A DNA stretch of 64,000 nt, from the NCBI RefSeq assembly GCF_019343195.1, contig NZ_RPHB01000003.1, forward strand, positions 558,001 through 622,000. The letters run 5' to 3'. Source of the DNA: Arthrospiribacter ruber. Lineage in GTDB: Bacteria; Bacteroidota; Bacteroidia; Cytophagales; Cyclobacteriaceae. This document shows positions 1 through 7,994 of the stretch, in pieces. A program made the position numbers and the translations under genes. Numbering within the stretch: position 1 is the stretch's first letter; every line of letters starts with the position of its first letter. The notes beneath the pieces are model-generated. The model saw only the letters and a list, made by a program, of their open reading frames with translations, did no database searches and was not told where the DNA came from.

Positions 1-599
1 AAAGTGAGTATTTTGTCTAGGCTGACAGAAAAGTCCAGTCCATCAAGTGCGTTTTTGGAAACGCGGATGGCCATAAGCAGTATGGGGATGATGACAGGAA
101 AGCTCAAGATTGCCATCAGCGTGGCATTATTACTCGCTTTGGAGGCAATGCCGCTGACCATGGTCAGACAGGCAGAAAATCCTAAGGCCCCCAGCAGCAA
201 ATTCAAAACAAACAATCCTTGATCTTGTACGGGGTTTCCTAAAATTATACTGAAAACCAAGTACCCCAACAGCGCCAACACCAATGTCAAAAATGAATTA
301 TAAATGATTTTGGAAACAATGATTGCTTCAGGTGAAGCAATCATATAATAGTAAAGCTGTCTTCCCTGATGTTCCTGAACGAAGCTTTTTGCTACTGCAT
401 TGACTGCCGAAAAGAGAATAATGATCCAATACAAAGCATTCCAGGTAGTAACAGCAATATTACCTTGTTTGGCCCCTACACTGAGATAGGTTATAAAAAC
501 AGCAGAAACGACATACAATAAGATTCCATTGAGCGCATATTTTTGTCTCCACTCCAGAGTGAGTTCTTTCAGAATTAGGGTATGGACTTGTTTGAACAT
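1..599 (-). CDS. ccmB: Heme exporter protein CcmB, 3' end cut by window edge
   Basis: Reading from an ATG at 599 gives 199 codons with no stop before the window edge, so only the last few residues are missing (family length is about 220). The protein starts MFKQVHTLILKELTLEWRQK and has about five or six hydrophobic segments (near residues 24-41, 52-72, 97-122, 127-150, 157-178). This is the pattern of CcmB, the permease of the CcmAB ABC transporter of cytochrome c maturation, acting in the inner membrane. The conserved stretch SFVQEHQGRQLYYY near residues 72-85 supports the family. In Bacteroidota ccmC usually follows ccmB; it would lie outside the window. The gene reads away from the repeat zone at 656-1095. 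Confidence 0.87.
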   Translation of the reverse strand, partial: MFKQVHTLILKELTLEWRQKYALNGILLYVVSAVFITYLSVGAKQGNIAVTTWNALYWIIILFSAVNAVAKSFVQEHQGRQLYYYMIASPEAIIVSKIIYNSFLTLVLALLGYLVFSIILGNPVQDQGLFVLNLLLGALGFSACLTMVSGIASKASNNATLMAILSFPVIIPILLMAIRVSKNALDGLDFSVSLDKILT

Positions 600-655
600 A
601 TATCTACTTGAGGGACAAAGTTAAGGTTTGGAAAATGGAAATGAGTAGAAATAAG

Positions 656-1095
656 GTGGAAATACAGTAGAAATATAATGGAAATAAAAGTCCAGTTCTC
701 TTTGTGGTGGATTAGGGGTTAATGATATTTGTGGATACTGATGGATATTCTTGGATATTGATTACTGGGATTTAGCAGAAATTCCTTTGATAATGATATT
801 ATTGAAATATGATGGAAATACGGTAGAAATACATTGGAAATAAAAGTCCAGTTCTCTTTGTGGTGGATTAGGGGTTAATGATATTTGTGGATACTGATGG
901 ATATTCTTGGATATTGATTACTGGGATTTAGCAGAAATTCCTTTGGTAATGATATTATTGAAATATGATGGAAATACGGTAGAAATACATTGGAAATAAA
1001 AGTCCAGTTCTCTTTGTGGTGGATTAGGGGTTAATGATATTTGTGGATACTGATGGATATTCTTGGATATTGATTACTGGGATTTAGCAGAAATT
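656..1095. repeat. 156-bp tandem repeat array, about 2.7 copies
   Basis: The unit starting gaaataaaagtccagttctc occurs at 681, 837 and 993, an exact 156-bp period. Copies 1 and 2 differ at about one position (gataatg versus ggtaatg); copy 3 stops after gcagaaatt at 1095. A diverged unit end precedes copy 1 (656-680). The unit is itself made of short iterated words (GGATATT, GGAAATAC, GAAATATG). No open reading frame crosses it, so it appears non-coding. It fills the gap between ccmB and the DUF2200 gene. Confidence 0.95.
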
Positions 1096-1165
1096 TTTAA
1101 GGTCGGGTAATTGGGGATATTATTAAAGAGTTATTTTAGTTTTGCAAACCAAAAAAGATAAATCG

Positions 1166-1525
1166 ATGATTCCTACTCCAGAACACAATGAAAGAATGGC
1201 AAAAATGACCTTTGCTTCAGTCTACCCCCACTACGTCACCAAGGTAGAGCGCAAAGGCAGAACCAAAGAAGAACTTCATGAAGTGATCACTTGGCTGACA
1301 GGTTTTGATGATGTACAGATTCAGGACCTGATTGATAAGAAGGTAACATTTGAAGAGTTTTTTGCCAAAGCAAAGCTCCACCCAAATGCGGAAATGATCA
1401 CCGGAACCATCTGTGGCTACAAAATCCAGGAAATCGACAACCCTCTTACCAAGCAAGTCCGTTACCTGGACAAGCTTGTCGATGAATTGGCGAAAGGGAA
1501 GAAGATGGCGAAGATATTGAGGTGA
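1166..1525 (+). CDS. DUF2200 domain-containing protein
   Basis: A 119-residue protein matching the small cytosolic DUF2200 family: the core MTFASVYPHYVTKVERKGRT, the segment ITWLTGF, and the C-terminal RYLDKLVDELAKGK are family hallmarks. Its function is unknown. The frame is open from a TTG at 1142, but the ATG at 1166 gives the usual family N-terminus (MIPTPEHNERMAKM), so I chose it. The gene stands alone, flanked by copies of the same intergenic repeat on both sides (656-1095 and from 1612), so it may have been moved or isolated by repeat-mediated events; that is inference. Confidence 0.85.
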   Translation: MIPTPEHNERMAKMTFASVYPHYVTKVERKGRTKEELHEVITWLTGFDDVQIQDLIDKKVTFEEFFAKAKLHPNAEMITGTICGYKIQEIDNPLTKQVRYLDKLVDELAKGKKMAKILR

Positions 1526-1611
1526 TATTTAATTGATATTGGTGGATATTGGGATATTTTTCAAGACCCTGATATACATGGAGATATGGCGAAATAAATA
1601 GAAATAAGATT

Positions 1612-1770
1612 GAAATAAAAGTACAGTTCTCTACGTGGTGGATTAGAGGTTATTGATATTTGGATATTGATTACTGCGATTTTTTCGAAAGTCTTAGGAG
1701 AGAAGGAATTCGGGATAATTTTGAAATATGGTGGAAATACGATGGAAATACAATTGAAATACAACCTGTC
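1612..1770. repeat. Diverged copy of the 156-bp repeat and related words
   Basis: From 1612 (gaaataaaagtacagttctc) to about 1685 the sequence follows the 156-bp unit of 681-1095 with substitutions and small deletions. It is followed by iterated words of the type gaaatatggtggaaatacg to about 1765. The remainder of the 400-base gap between 1526 and 1926 is AT-rich with no further structure that I can see. Confidence 0.8.
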
Positions 1771-1926
1771 ACCTTACATGGGAAAATTGACTCTACGGAT
1801 ATTTATGAAAATGGTGGAAAGTAGTCGATGTTGAATTGAGGACTATCATTAAGATAATCCGTATACTTACTATGAAATTAAAAAAGCGACTTAAATTAAA
1901 GATCAAAAAAAGACTCATTTAATGTC

Positions 1927-2259
1927 ATGAAGTACACTACCATTTACCATGAAAACAACAAAATAGAAATTTACAATTCCCTATTGGGGAAAGAGACAAT
2001 TAAAGTAAATGACCAAGTTGTCTCCTCCAAATATTCTATTTTTGGAGCAAATCACATTTTTTCTTTAAAAGAAAACGAAGCCTTGAATCATTATCAAATC
2101 CAAATTTCCTTAGGAATTAATGGCGTAGTTTATGATTTATACAAAAATGACAAACCCATTATAGAATCAGAAAAAGGAGGCTGTATGACTTTCATAATTA
2201 TCTCCTTGTTTGTAGTAGGAGTTATCATAGGTTTATTAAAGACCAAAGGAGTTTTATAA
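1927..2259 (+). CDS. Hypothetical protein with C-terminal membrane segment
   Basis: A 110-residue protein that I do not recognise. Residues 1-84 are polar and look like a small beta-rich domain (KIEIYNSLLGKETIKVNDQV); residues about 87-104 (MTFIIISLFVVGVIIGLL) form one hydrophobic, probably membrane-anchoring helix, leaving the bulk on one side of the membrane. The start ATG follows a purine-rich AT stretch without SD, normal here. It is isolated between repeat-rich gaps, is more AT-rich than the neighbouring htpG, and may be an acquired gene. Coding status is likely but not certain. Confidence 0.6.
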   Translation: MKYTTIYHENNKIEIYNSLLGKETIKVNDQVVSSKYSIFGANHIFSLKENEALNHYQIQISLGINGVVYDLYKNDKPIIESEKGGCMTFIIISLFVVGVIIGLLKTKGVL

Positions 2260-2283
2260 TTTCTTTTTCTAAATTTTTCATCA

Positions 2284-2615
2284 TAGGCATATTTCGAAAA
2301 AAATTATACAGTAATCAGGACATATTTCAACCCTGATTTGCGGGGCATATTTTCACTATTTTCCGTGGGGGCATATCTCGAATCACTAAAAATCTAAGAA
2401 TCTCCACATTGCTCCGATTTCTAACATATTTCACGAAGTATGTCCCGAAATGGTCCGCTCTCGGGACTTCCGATAAAGCTTCAGTTTCTACCATATTTCG
2501 CCGAAGGCATATTTCACGAATTATATTTCCACTGTATTTTTTCTGCACATTTATAAATATCACGAAAGTAATCTCCATCAATATCGCCAAAGGCTAATAT
2601 CCACCAATATCTTTT
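2284..2615. repeat. Intergenic stretch with iterated CATATTTC words
   Basis: In about 260 bases the word catatttc or a one-base variant occurs seven times (for example near 2288, 2319, 2346, 2370, 2427, 2490, 2510), several followed by cgaa or acgaa. On the minus strand this reads gaaatatg, the same word as in the repeat family at 656-1095 and 1690-1760, so it appears to be an inverted, strongly diverged member. The 87-codon and 62-codon open frames across it are on repeat sequence and are not called as genes. Confidence 0.6.
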
Positions 2616-2710
2616 TAATCTGCCAAATTGACATTTTTTACCCTTTGGAACGGGCATTGATAATGCTGCATTGTCAAAATGTTTATCCATAATTAAAATT
2701 CAATATAGCT

Positions 2711-4594
2711 ATGCAGGAAAAAGGTACCATCTCGATACATACCGAGAATATTTTCCCGATCATCAAGAAGTTTTTGTATTCAGACCATGAGATTTTTCTC
2801 CGAGAACTGGTCTCCAATGCAGTAGATGCCACGCAAAAAATAAAAAGACTGGCACAGTTGGGACAGTACAGCGGCGAACTTGGCGATACCACTATTGAGG
2901 TAGCTTTCGACAAAGACAAAAAGACCATCACCATTACCGACAAGGGTCTTGGGATGACCGCCGAAGAAATCAAAAAATACATCAACCAGATCGCTTTCTC
3001 AGGAGCTACAGAGTTTGTGGAGAAATTCAAGGATGCCAAAGATGCCAATGAAATCATCGGTAAGTTTGGACTTGGGTTTTATTCAGCCTTTATGGTCGCC
3101 AAAACAGTGGAGATCAACACCCTTTCTTATCAGGAAGGAGCGCAGCCTGCCAGATGGACTTGCGATGGAAGCACTGAATTTGAAATCAGTGAAGGAGACA
3201 GAAAAGAGAGAGGCACTGAAATCACCCTTCACATCAATGAAGACTCTGAGGAGTTCTTGGACAAGTGGAAATTGCAGGGCATCTTGGACAAATACGCCAA
3301 ATTCCTTCCTGTTCCCATCAAATTTGGGACAAAAACGGAAAGTGTAGAAGATGGTGTGGACGACAAAGGAGAAAAAAAATGGAAATCTGTGGAGGTGGAC
3401 AACATCATCAACACCACTTCGCCTATCTGGACCAAATCTCCAAGCGACCTGAAGGATGAAGATTACCTTGCTTTTTACAAAGAACTTTATCCGATGAGCG
3501 AAGATCCGCTTTTCTGGATTCACCTCAATGTGGATTATCCTTTCAACCTGACAGGAGTACTTTATTTCCCGAAGGTGAAAAATGACTTCGAATTTCAGAA
3601 AAATAAAATCAAGCTTTTCAGCCGTCAGGTATTTATTACCGATGAGGTAAAAGACATTGTGCCTGAATTCCTGATGCTGTTGCATGGGGTAATCGACTCT
3701 CCTGATATTCCGCTCAATGTATCCAGAAGTTTCTTGCAGGCGGATGGTAATGTCAAGAAAATCAACAATTACATTACCAAAAAGGTAGCAGATAAACTGG
3801 GTGAACTCTTCAAAAAGGATAGAAAAGTCTATGAAGAAAAGTGGAATGATATCGGACTCTTTGTGAAATACGGCATGATCAGTGAAGATAAGTTTGCTGA
3901 GAAAGGAAAGGACTTTACATTGTTGAAAAATACCAAAGGAGAACTTTTCACTTTACCTGAATACAAGGAGAAAGTTTCCGCCATTCAGACTGACAAAGAG
4001 GGCAACACCATTTATCTCTATGCCACAGATGCTGATAAGCAGGATGCCTTCATACAGTCAGCTGGCAAAAAAGATTATGATGTGTTGTTGATGGATTCGC
4101 CAATCGATAGCCACTTTATCCAACACCTGGAGACCAAGGAAGAGAAAACCCAACTGAAAAGGGTAGATGCCGATGTGGTAGACAAACTGATCCAAAAAGA
4201 GGACAACTACGAAAATCTGCTTACTGAAGAACAATCCAATAAGGTGAAAGAGATCTTCGAAAAGGCCATCAACAGCCAGACTTATTCGGTGGCAGTAGAA
4301 GGGCTTAGCCCGGAAGAGCTTCCTGTGACTGTGACCATGGATGAATTTATGCGCAGGATGAAGGATATGGCCCAGATGGGTGGAGGCATGAGTTTTTATG
4401 GTGCCATGCCTGACAACTACAAGGTAGCCATCAACGGCAATCACCCAGTGATCGACAAAGTCCTTAAAGCAGAATCAGAAGAAGATCAGACCAGGTTAGC
4501 AAAACAGGCTTTTGATTTGGCATTGCTTTCTCAGGGATTGCTTAAAGGTAAAGACCTGACGGAGTTTGTCAAGAGAAGTGTGGAGTTGATTTAA
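2711..4594 (+). CDS. htpG: Molecular chaperone HtpG (Hsp90)
   Basis: A 627-residue Hsp90 of usual bacterial length. The N-terminal GHKL ATPase domain (about 1-215) carries the family signature FLRELVSNAVDA (28-39), the DKGLGM box and GKFGLGFYSAFMVA. The middle domain (about 230-490) includes FSRQVFITDE and the PLNVSRSFLQ motif; the C-terminal dimerisation domain ends near PVIDKVL. It is an ATP-dependent cytosolic chaperone for client maturation. It is monocistronic: repeat-rich DNA precedes it and two hairpins follow. The start is the ATG directly before QEKGTISIHTENIFP, matching homologues. Confidence 0.98.
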   Translation: MQEKGTISIHTENIFPIIKKFLYSDHEIFLRELVSNAVDATQKIKRLAQLGQYSGELGDTTIEVAFDKDKKTITITDKGLGMTAEEIKKYINQIAFSGATEFVEKFKDAKDANEIIGKFGLGFYSAFMVAKTVEINTLSYQEGAQPARWTCDGSTEFEISEGDRKERGTEITLHINEDSEEFLDKWKLQGILDKYAKFLPVPIKFGTKTESVEDGVDDKGEKKWKSVEVDNIINTTSPIWTKSPSDLKDEDYLAFYKELYPMSEDPLFWIHLNVDYPFNLTGVLYFPKVKNDFEFQKNKIKLFSRQVFITDEVKDIVPEFLMLLHGVIDSPDIPLNVSRSFLQADGNVKKINNYITKKVADKLGELFKKDRKVYEEKWNDIGLFVKYGMISEDKFAEKGKDFTLLKNTKGELFTLPEYKEKVSAIQTDKEGNTIYLYATDADKQDAFIQSAGKKDYDVLLMDSPIDSHFIQHLETKEEKTQLKRVDADVVDKLIQKEDNYENLLTEEQSNKVKEIFEKAINSQTYSVAVEGLSPEELPVTVTMDEFMRRMKDMAQMGGGMSFYGAMPDNYKVAINGNHPVIDKVLKAESEEDQTRLAKQAFDLALLSQGLLKGKDLTEFVKRSVELI

Positions 4595-4603
4595 AATACC
4601 ATT

Positions 4604-4638
4604 AACCATTGGGGTCTTTTTCAGACCCCGATGGTTTT
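4604..4638 (+). terminator. Rho-independent terminator after htpG
   Basis: Inverted repeat AACCAT-T-GGGGTCT / AGACCCC-G-ATGGTT around a short T-rich loop, followed by TT. It begins ten bases after the htpG stop codon. Confidence 0.8.
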
Positions 4639-4646
4639 ACCTCTTG

Positions 4647-4682
4647 AACCTTTGAGATCTTTATGATCTCGAAGGTTTTTTT
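4647..4682 (+). terminator. Second hairpin with T-run after htpG
   Basis: AACCTTTGAGATC, loop of about five bases, GATCTCGAAGGTT, then a run of T. It gives htpG a tandem terminator. The remaining gap to 4915 holds no gene or further structure that I can see. Confidence 0.75.
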
Positions 4683-4915
4683 ATGTCTTTAAATTCTTAT
4701 GACTAATATTTTTATAATTGAAGATCAGGAGGTTAAAAAGGGATGTGAAAAAGATTGCTTAAACCATCACATCTAAGTTATTTTTTTTGGTTCTTTAGCT
4801 ACAGCATTTTGAGAAATTAAAAATGATAAGATTTGACCTTACAAAAAGATATTTTCTGATAAAAATTAAAAGGATGCTAAGTAAAGCAGAGGATGATCAA
4901 CGGAATTTAAATTAC

Positions 4916-5467
4916 ATGAAATTAGGAAGATTAACATTAATTATTGTAGTAGTATTCTGTAGTATTCATCTTGGAAATGCCCAAACCGAAGACGTACTTC
5001 GGGTAAACTTTCTTAATCCTGCTATTTCTTATGAATTGGCTACAGGGAAAAATACGACACTTGACGCAAGTTTGGGATTTGGGTATAATTACTCCTATCC
5101 AGATTTGGCTTCAGGTTCAATAGGCGGCGTACAATATACTTTCGCCATGTTTGCTGATATTCAAGGCAGATATTATTACAATTTTGACAGGCGAGAAGGT
5201 AAAGGAAAACGAACTGACCATAACAATGGAAATTTTATAGCTGCTAGAATGCTCTATACTGGTCCAGGTGTTTCGCAAATATCATCGTTTGACCGGTTTG
5301 ATAATAACTCGTTTGCAGTAGGCCCCACCTGGGGTTTGCAACGAACCTATGGAGAACGCATCAATTTACTGTTTAGTATTGGACCTATATACTATTTTGA
5401 TACTGTGGGTAACGGTAATTTCTTTCCATTGAATTTAGAAATAAACCTAGGTTTCAATTTAAACTAA
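4916..5467 (+). CDS. Secreted outer-membrane beta-barrel-like protein
   Basis: A 183-residue protein from the ATG at 4916, where MKLGRLTLIIVVVFCSIHL followed by GNAQ is a good Sec signal peptide. The frame is open 31 codons upstream (to 4823), but that extension is basic and would bury the signal. The mature part has alternating aromatic/polar strands (GFGYNYSYP, GRYYYNF, INLLFSIGPIYYF) and ends in NLGFNLN, consistent with a small eight-stranded outer-membrane barrel. No named family was recognised. It lies 37 bases upstream of the lipoprotein gene at 5505, probably co-transcribed. Confidence 0.7.
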   Translation: MKLGRLTLIIVVVFCSIHLGNAQTEDVLRVNFLNPAISYELATGKNTTLDASLGFGYNYSYPDLASGSIGGVQYTFAMFADIQGRYYYNFDRREGKGKRTDHNNGNFIAARMLYTGPGVSQISSFDRFDNNSFAVGPTWGLQRTYGERINLLFSIGPIYYFDTVGNGNFFPLNLEINLGFNLN

Positions 5468-5504
5468 TAATGGGGCGATTCTTTTTCAGCTCCACCTTTT
5501 TACT

Positions 5505-6164
5505 ATGAAAAAGTTCCTTTTGCTAGCTCTTATCCCCCTATTGTTTTCCTGCAAAAACACCAAGTTTTTTCCCAGGCAGTATTGTAGTGTTTGTCTTCAA
5601 AATGCTGATCTGGTTCTCATGGACTTTCAGATTCCGGGATTGACCTTCAGAGAAGAACAAAGGTTATATCAAATTATTGAAAAGCAATTTTCCAAAAGAA
5701 AGGATATCAAATTCGGGCTTTTGGAAGATTGGGACTATGAAATCATCGCCAATCAAATAAATCCTGGAGAAACAGCTAAATTAAAGGAGATTCTGGGTAT
5801 AGACTATATACTGCAGGTTGGATTAAAAGGCTATAAAAATTCAGAAGGTTTTGATTGGTTTACTCCAGATGAAAATCAAGCACTATATCCCACGCCAAGA
5901 GTCCCTGGTACATCCAATTCAACCATTGAAATGAAACTTATAAGCACTGAAACAGGTAGGGTAGTATTCACTTTGGACTTGATTACCCAGACTATCGAAT
6001 ATGGAAAGGACACTCAAGAAGGTTCAGCTTTTTACTTCGATTCAGGAACAGTTTGGGGTTCTATGAAAACAGGGACGCGAAGAGGAAGTAAATACCTTCT
6101 TGCCGATTGCCGCTGTCCAAAAGGCATCTATGTCAGATGGAGTAAGATTTTGCATTGGTTGTAG
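5505..6164 (+). CDS. Putative lipoprotein of unknown function
   Basis: A 219-residue protein with a lipoprotein signal (MKKFLLLALIPLLFSC, lipobox LFSC, Cys16). The rest is soluble; the segment EEDWDYE-like to GIDYILQVGLKGYKN (about 75-110) and later VFTLDLITQT resemble the alternating strands of lipoproteins in the YajG/CsgG-like class, but similarity is too weak to assign. Cys26/Cys29 and Cys202/Cys204 could form disulfides. It probably forms an operon with the upstream barrel protein (37-base gap). Confidence 0.7.
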   Translation: MKKFLLLALIPLLFSCKNTKFFPRQYCSVCLQNADLVLMDFQIPGLTFREEQRLYQIIEKQFSKRKDIKFGLLEDWDYEIIANQINPGETAKLKEILGIDYILQVGLKGYKNSEGFDWFTPDENQALYPTPRVPGTSNSTIEMKLISTETGRVVFTLDLITQTIEYGKDTQEGSAFYFDSGTVWGSMKTGTRRGSKYLLADCRCPKGIYVRWSKILHWL

Positions 6165-6179
6165 GTTCGATTCAAGGTA

Positions 6180-6213
6180 AACCCCAAAGGTCTTCAAGAT
6201 CTCGAGGGTTTTT
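6180..6213 (+). terminator. Terminator after the lipoprotein gene
   Basis: AACCC at 6180-6184 pairs with GGGTT at 6206-6210, with an inner AGGTCT/AGATCT stem, followed by T residues. It lies 16 bases after the stop at 6164. Confidence 0.6.
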
Positions 6214-6290
6214 GATTCCAATATTTATTAGCTGTTTGATTTCATCTAAAAAGCAGCTATTTCACAAAACATAAGAAATTAAGCCCCCTT

Positions 6291-6358
6291 TCATTTGTGG
6301 AAATTCGTGCATCCGTGGCAAAGATAAAGATGCCACGAATACACGAATGAACACTAAT
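6291..6358. repeat. Imperfect inverted repeat, ATTCGTGNATNCGTGGCA type
   Basis: The left arm attcgtgcatccgtggca (6303-6320) and right arm tgccacgaatacacgaat (6331-6348) are complementary with two mismatches around a 10-base loop. Related words (cttcgtggcaaaa, tttgtggctttgtggc) recur near 9475 and 46690. It sits in the 384-base gap between the lipoprotein gene and the Rrf2 gene; the rest of that gap is AT-rich up to the promoter at 6514. Confidence 0.75.
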
Positions 6359-6513
6359 TTTATTGAAATTTTAAGACGTTCAAACCTTGCCTTATTATAA
6401 TATTTCTGGTATTAAATAGTTAGGAAATTCGAGTCTTTGATAAAAACGAGATGATGGATTCATCTCACTTTTATTCTAAATTCTCTTACTTTTTATTCTG
6501 CAAATTCCTATTC

Positions 6514-6543
6514 TTTGCTTTCCCAGTTTTTCCCCTATTTTTG
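6514..6543 (+). promoter_or_regulatory. Bacteroidota-type promoter of the Rrf2 gene
   Basis: TTTG at 6514-6517, 18-base spacer, TATTTTTG at 6536-6543, matching the primary sigma consensus TTTG-N19-TAnnTTTG. The -7 box ends only five bases before the ATG at 6549, so the transcript would have almost no leader. Confidence 0.7.
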
Positions 6544-6548
6544 TAACC

Positions 6549-6965
6549 ATGCTATCCAAAAAAACCAAGTATGCTTTTCATGCCCTTACTTATTTGGGCA
6601 AGCACCGTGATCAGAAGACGGTTTTGATTCAGGACATTTCTGAGGAATATGGGATTTCCCATAAGTTTTTGGAAAACATACTTTTGGAGTTGAAAAAAGC
6701 CGGGATCCTGGGGAGTAAAAAGGGAAAAGGAGGCGGCTATTACCTGATCAAAGCCCCCAAAGATGTAGCCCTTTCCAAAGTCATCAGGCTGCTGGACGGT
6801 CCCATAGCACTACTTCCCTGCGTGAGCCTCAACTACTACGAACCCTGCGTAGAGTGCAAGTCCGAAGCAGCGTGTGGCCTAAATAAGGTCATGATCCAAG
6901 TACGGGACGAAATGCTTAAAGTATTGGAAAATAAGACTTTAGCAGATATTTTAGATAAAGAATAA
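6549..6965 (+). CDS. Rrf2 family transcriptional regulator
   Basis: A 138-residue winged-helix regulator of the Rrf2 family (IscR, NsrR, CymR). The N-terminal helix-turn-helix runs to about residue 65 (MLSKKTKYAFHALTYL; ISHKFLENILLELKKAGIL; GKGGGYYL wing). The C-terminal part has four cysteines, Cys91, Cys100, Cys103 and Cys109; three Cys in this region hold a [2Fe-2S] cluster in IscR-type members, so Fe-S or thiol sensing is plausible. It stands at the head of the sulfate-assimilation genes, as the cysteine-metabolism regulator CymR does functionally in Firmicutes, so control of this island is the likely role (inference). Confidence 0.92.
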   Translation: MLSKKTKYAFHALTYLGKHRDQKTVLIQDISEEYGISHKFLENILLELKKAGILGSKKGKGGGYYLIKAPKDVALSKVIRLLDGPIALLPCVSLNYYEPCVECKSEAACGLNKVMIQVRDEMLKVLENKTLADILDKE

Positions 6966-7007
6966 AATTTTTTCCCTAATTACCCTATCTTTTTTATAGG
7001 TTTTATA

Positions 7008-7015
7008 TACTTTTG
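7008..7015 (+). promoter_or_regulatory. Candidate -7 box (TACTTTTG) of the DUF2061-cysH operon
   Basis: TACTTTTG fits TAnnTTTG and lies 23 bases before the ATG at 7039. No clear upstream TTTG is present at the usual distance (only a T-run near 6989), so an activator might be needed; this is inference. Confidence 0.45.
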
Positions 7016-7038
7016 TTATTCTGAAACTGGAAAAGTAT

Positions 7039-7311
7039 ATGATCCTAGACCAACCTATCAAAAAGTGGTTTGTAAACAGCAAAGGCCAAGACTCTAACAT
7101 CAAGAGCTTTCTCAAATCCATATCTTGGAGAATAGTCGGTACACTCGATACCATGGTGATTTCCTTTTTCGTCACTGGCCAATTGGTCATGGCCCTTTCC
7201 ATTGGGTCAATAGAGGTAGTCACCAAAATCGCCTTGTATTACCTGCACGAGCGTGCTTGGGAAGGAGCAACCAAAATCAAAAAAGATGAGCCTAAAAACG
7301 AATTTGCATAG
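7039..7311 (+). CDS. DUF2061 family membrane protein
   Basis: A 90-residue protein of the DUF2061 family. The core SFLKSISWRIVGTLDTMVISFFVTG (about 23-47) followed by SIGSIEVVTKIALYYLHERAWEG is characteristic, with two hydrophobic segments expected to sit in the inner membrane. Its function is unknown, but the gene directly precedes cysH and overlaps it by 26 bases, so the two are translationally linked. This points to a role in sulfate or sulfite metabolism or transport (inference from context). Confidence 0.9.
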   Translation: MILDQPIKKWFVNSKGQDSNIKSFLKSISWRIVGTLDTMVISFFVTGQLVMALSIGSIEVVTKIALYYLHERAWEGATKIKKDEPKNEFA

Positions 7312-7990
7312 TCTTGGCGAAAAGCTGGATAGTCTAAGTCCGTCTGATGGCTTGGCACTGCTTTCGGATCTTTTCCCTGGAAAAGTAGTCTTCTCTACTT
7401 CACTGGGACAAGAAGATCAGGTCATCACGCAGTTGATCGCGGAGAACCTACTTGATGTCCACATCTTTTCTTTGGATACAGGTCGCTTGTTTCCGGAAAC
7501 TTTGGACTTGATCGCTAGGACTGAAAGTAAGTACAAAAAAAGAATTGAAGTGCTTTACCCTGAAAGGACTTCCGTAGAGAAGTTGGTGGCCGATATCGGC
7601 ATTAATGGATTCTATGATTCAGTGGTTAATAGAAAGTCCTGTTGCTTTGTGCGGAAAGTAGAGCCCCTGAAAAGAGCTCTGGCTGGTAACAGTGTCTGGG
7701 TAACAGGCCTTCGTGCCGAGCAAAGCCCAAACCGGGCCGATATGAAAAAAATCGAATGGGACGAAGCCAATCAGATCATCAAGTTCAACCCCTTACTCGA
7801 TTGGACTTACGATCAGATGATCGCCTATATTAATGAACATAGAATCCCTTACAACCCTCTTCACGACAAAGGCTTTATCAGCATAGGCTGCGCCCCATGT
7901 ACCCGAGCCATCAGCGAAGGCGAGGATCCAAGAGCCGGCAGATGGTGGTGGGAAGAGTCGAAGAAGGAGTGTGGGCTTCATGCTAAATAG
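7286..7990 (+). CDS. cysH: Assimilatory adenylyl-sulfate (APS) reductase
   Basis: A 234-residue reductase turning APS into sulfite and AMP with thioredoxin as donor. The PP-loop-like SLGQEDQ lies near residues 39-45. It carries Cys119-Cys120 and Cys202-x2-Cys205, the CC...CxxC set that binds a [4Fe-4S] cluster and separates APS reductases from the cluster-free PAPS enzymes of enteric bacteria; the catalytic Cys229 sits in the C-terminal ECGLH motif. The frame is open from a GTG at 7253, but the ATG at 7286 gives the normal family length. The absence of cysC nearby fits direct APS use. Confidence 0.95.
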   Translation: MSLKTNLHSLGEKLDSLSPSDGLALLSDLFPGKVVFSTSLGQEDQVITQLIAENLLDVHIFSLDTGRLFPETLDLIARTESKYKKRIEVLYPERTSVEKLVADIGINGFYDSVVNRKSCCFVRKVEPLKRALAGNSVWVTGLRAEQSPNRADMKKIEWDEANQIIKFNPLLDWTYDQMIAYINEHRIPYNPLHDKGFISIGCAPCTRAISEGEDPRAGRWWWEESKKECGLHAK

Positions 7991-7994
7991 ATGA

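Noticed and set aside
656-1095. CRISPR array
   Set aside because: The repeats are 156-bp tandem copies without unique spacers, and no cas genes are present.
2327-2597. Two short frames on either strand of the CATATTTC region
   Set aside because: They lie on repeated words and have no start context or family features.
3083-3685. A 200-codon open frame antisense to htpG
   Set aside because: Lies fully within htpG; composition is that of a shadow frame.
5505-6164. Assignment of the lipoprotein to a named curli or secretion family
   Set aside because: Similarity by eye is too weak; left as unknown.
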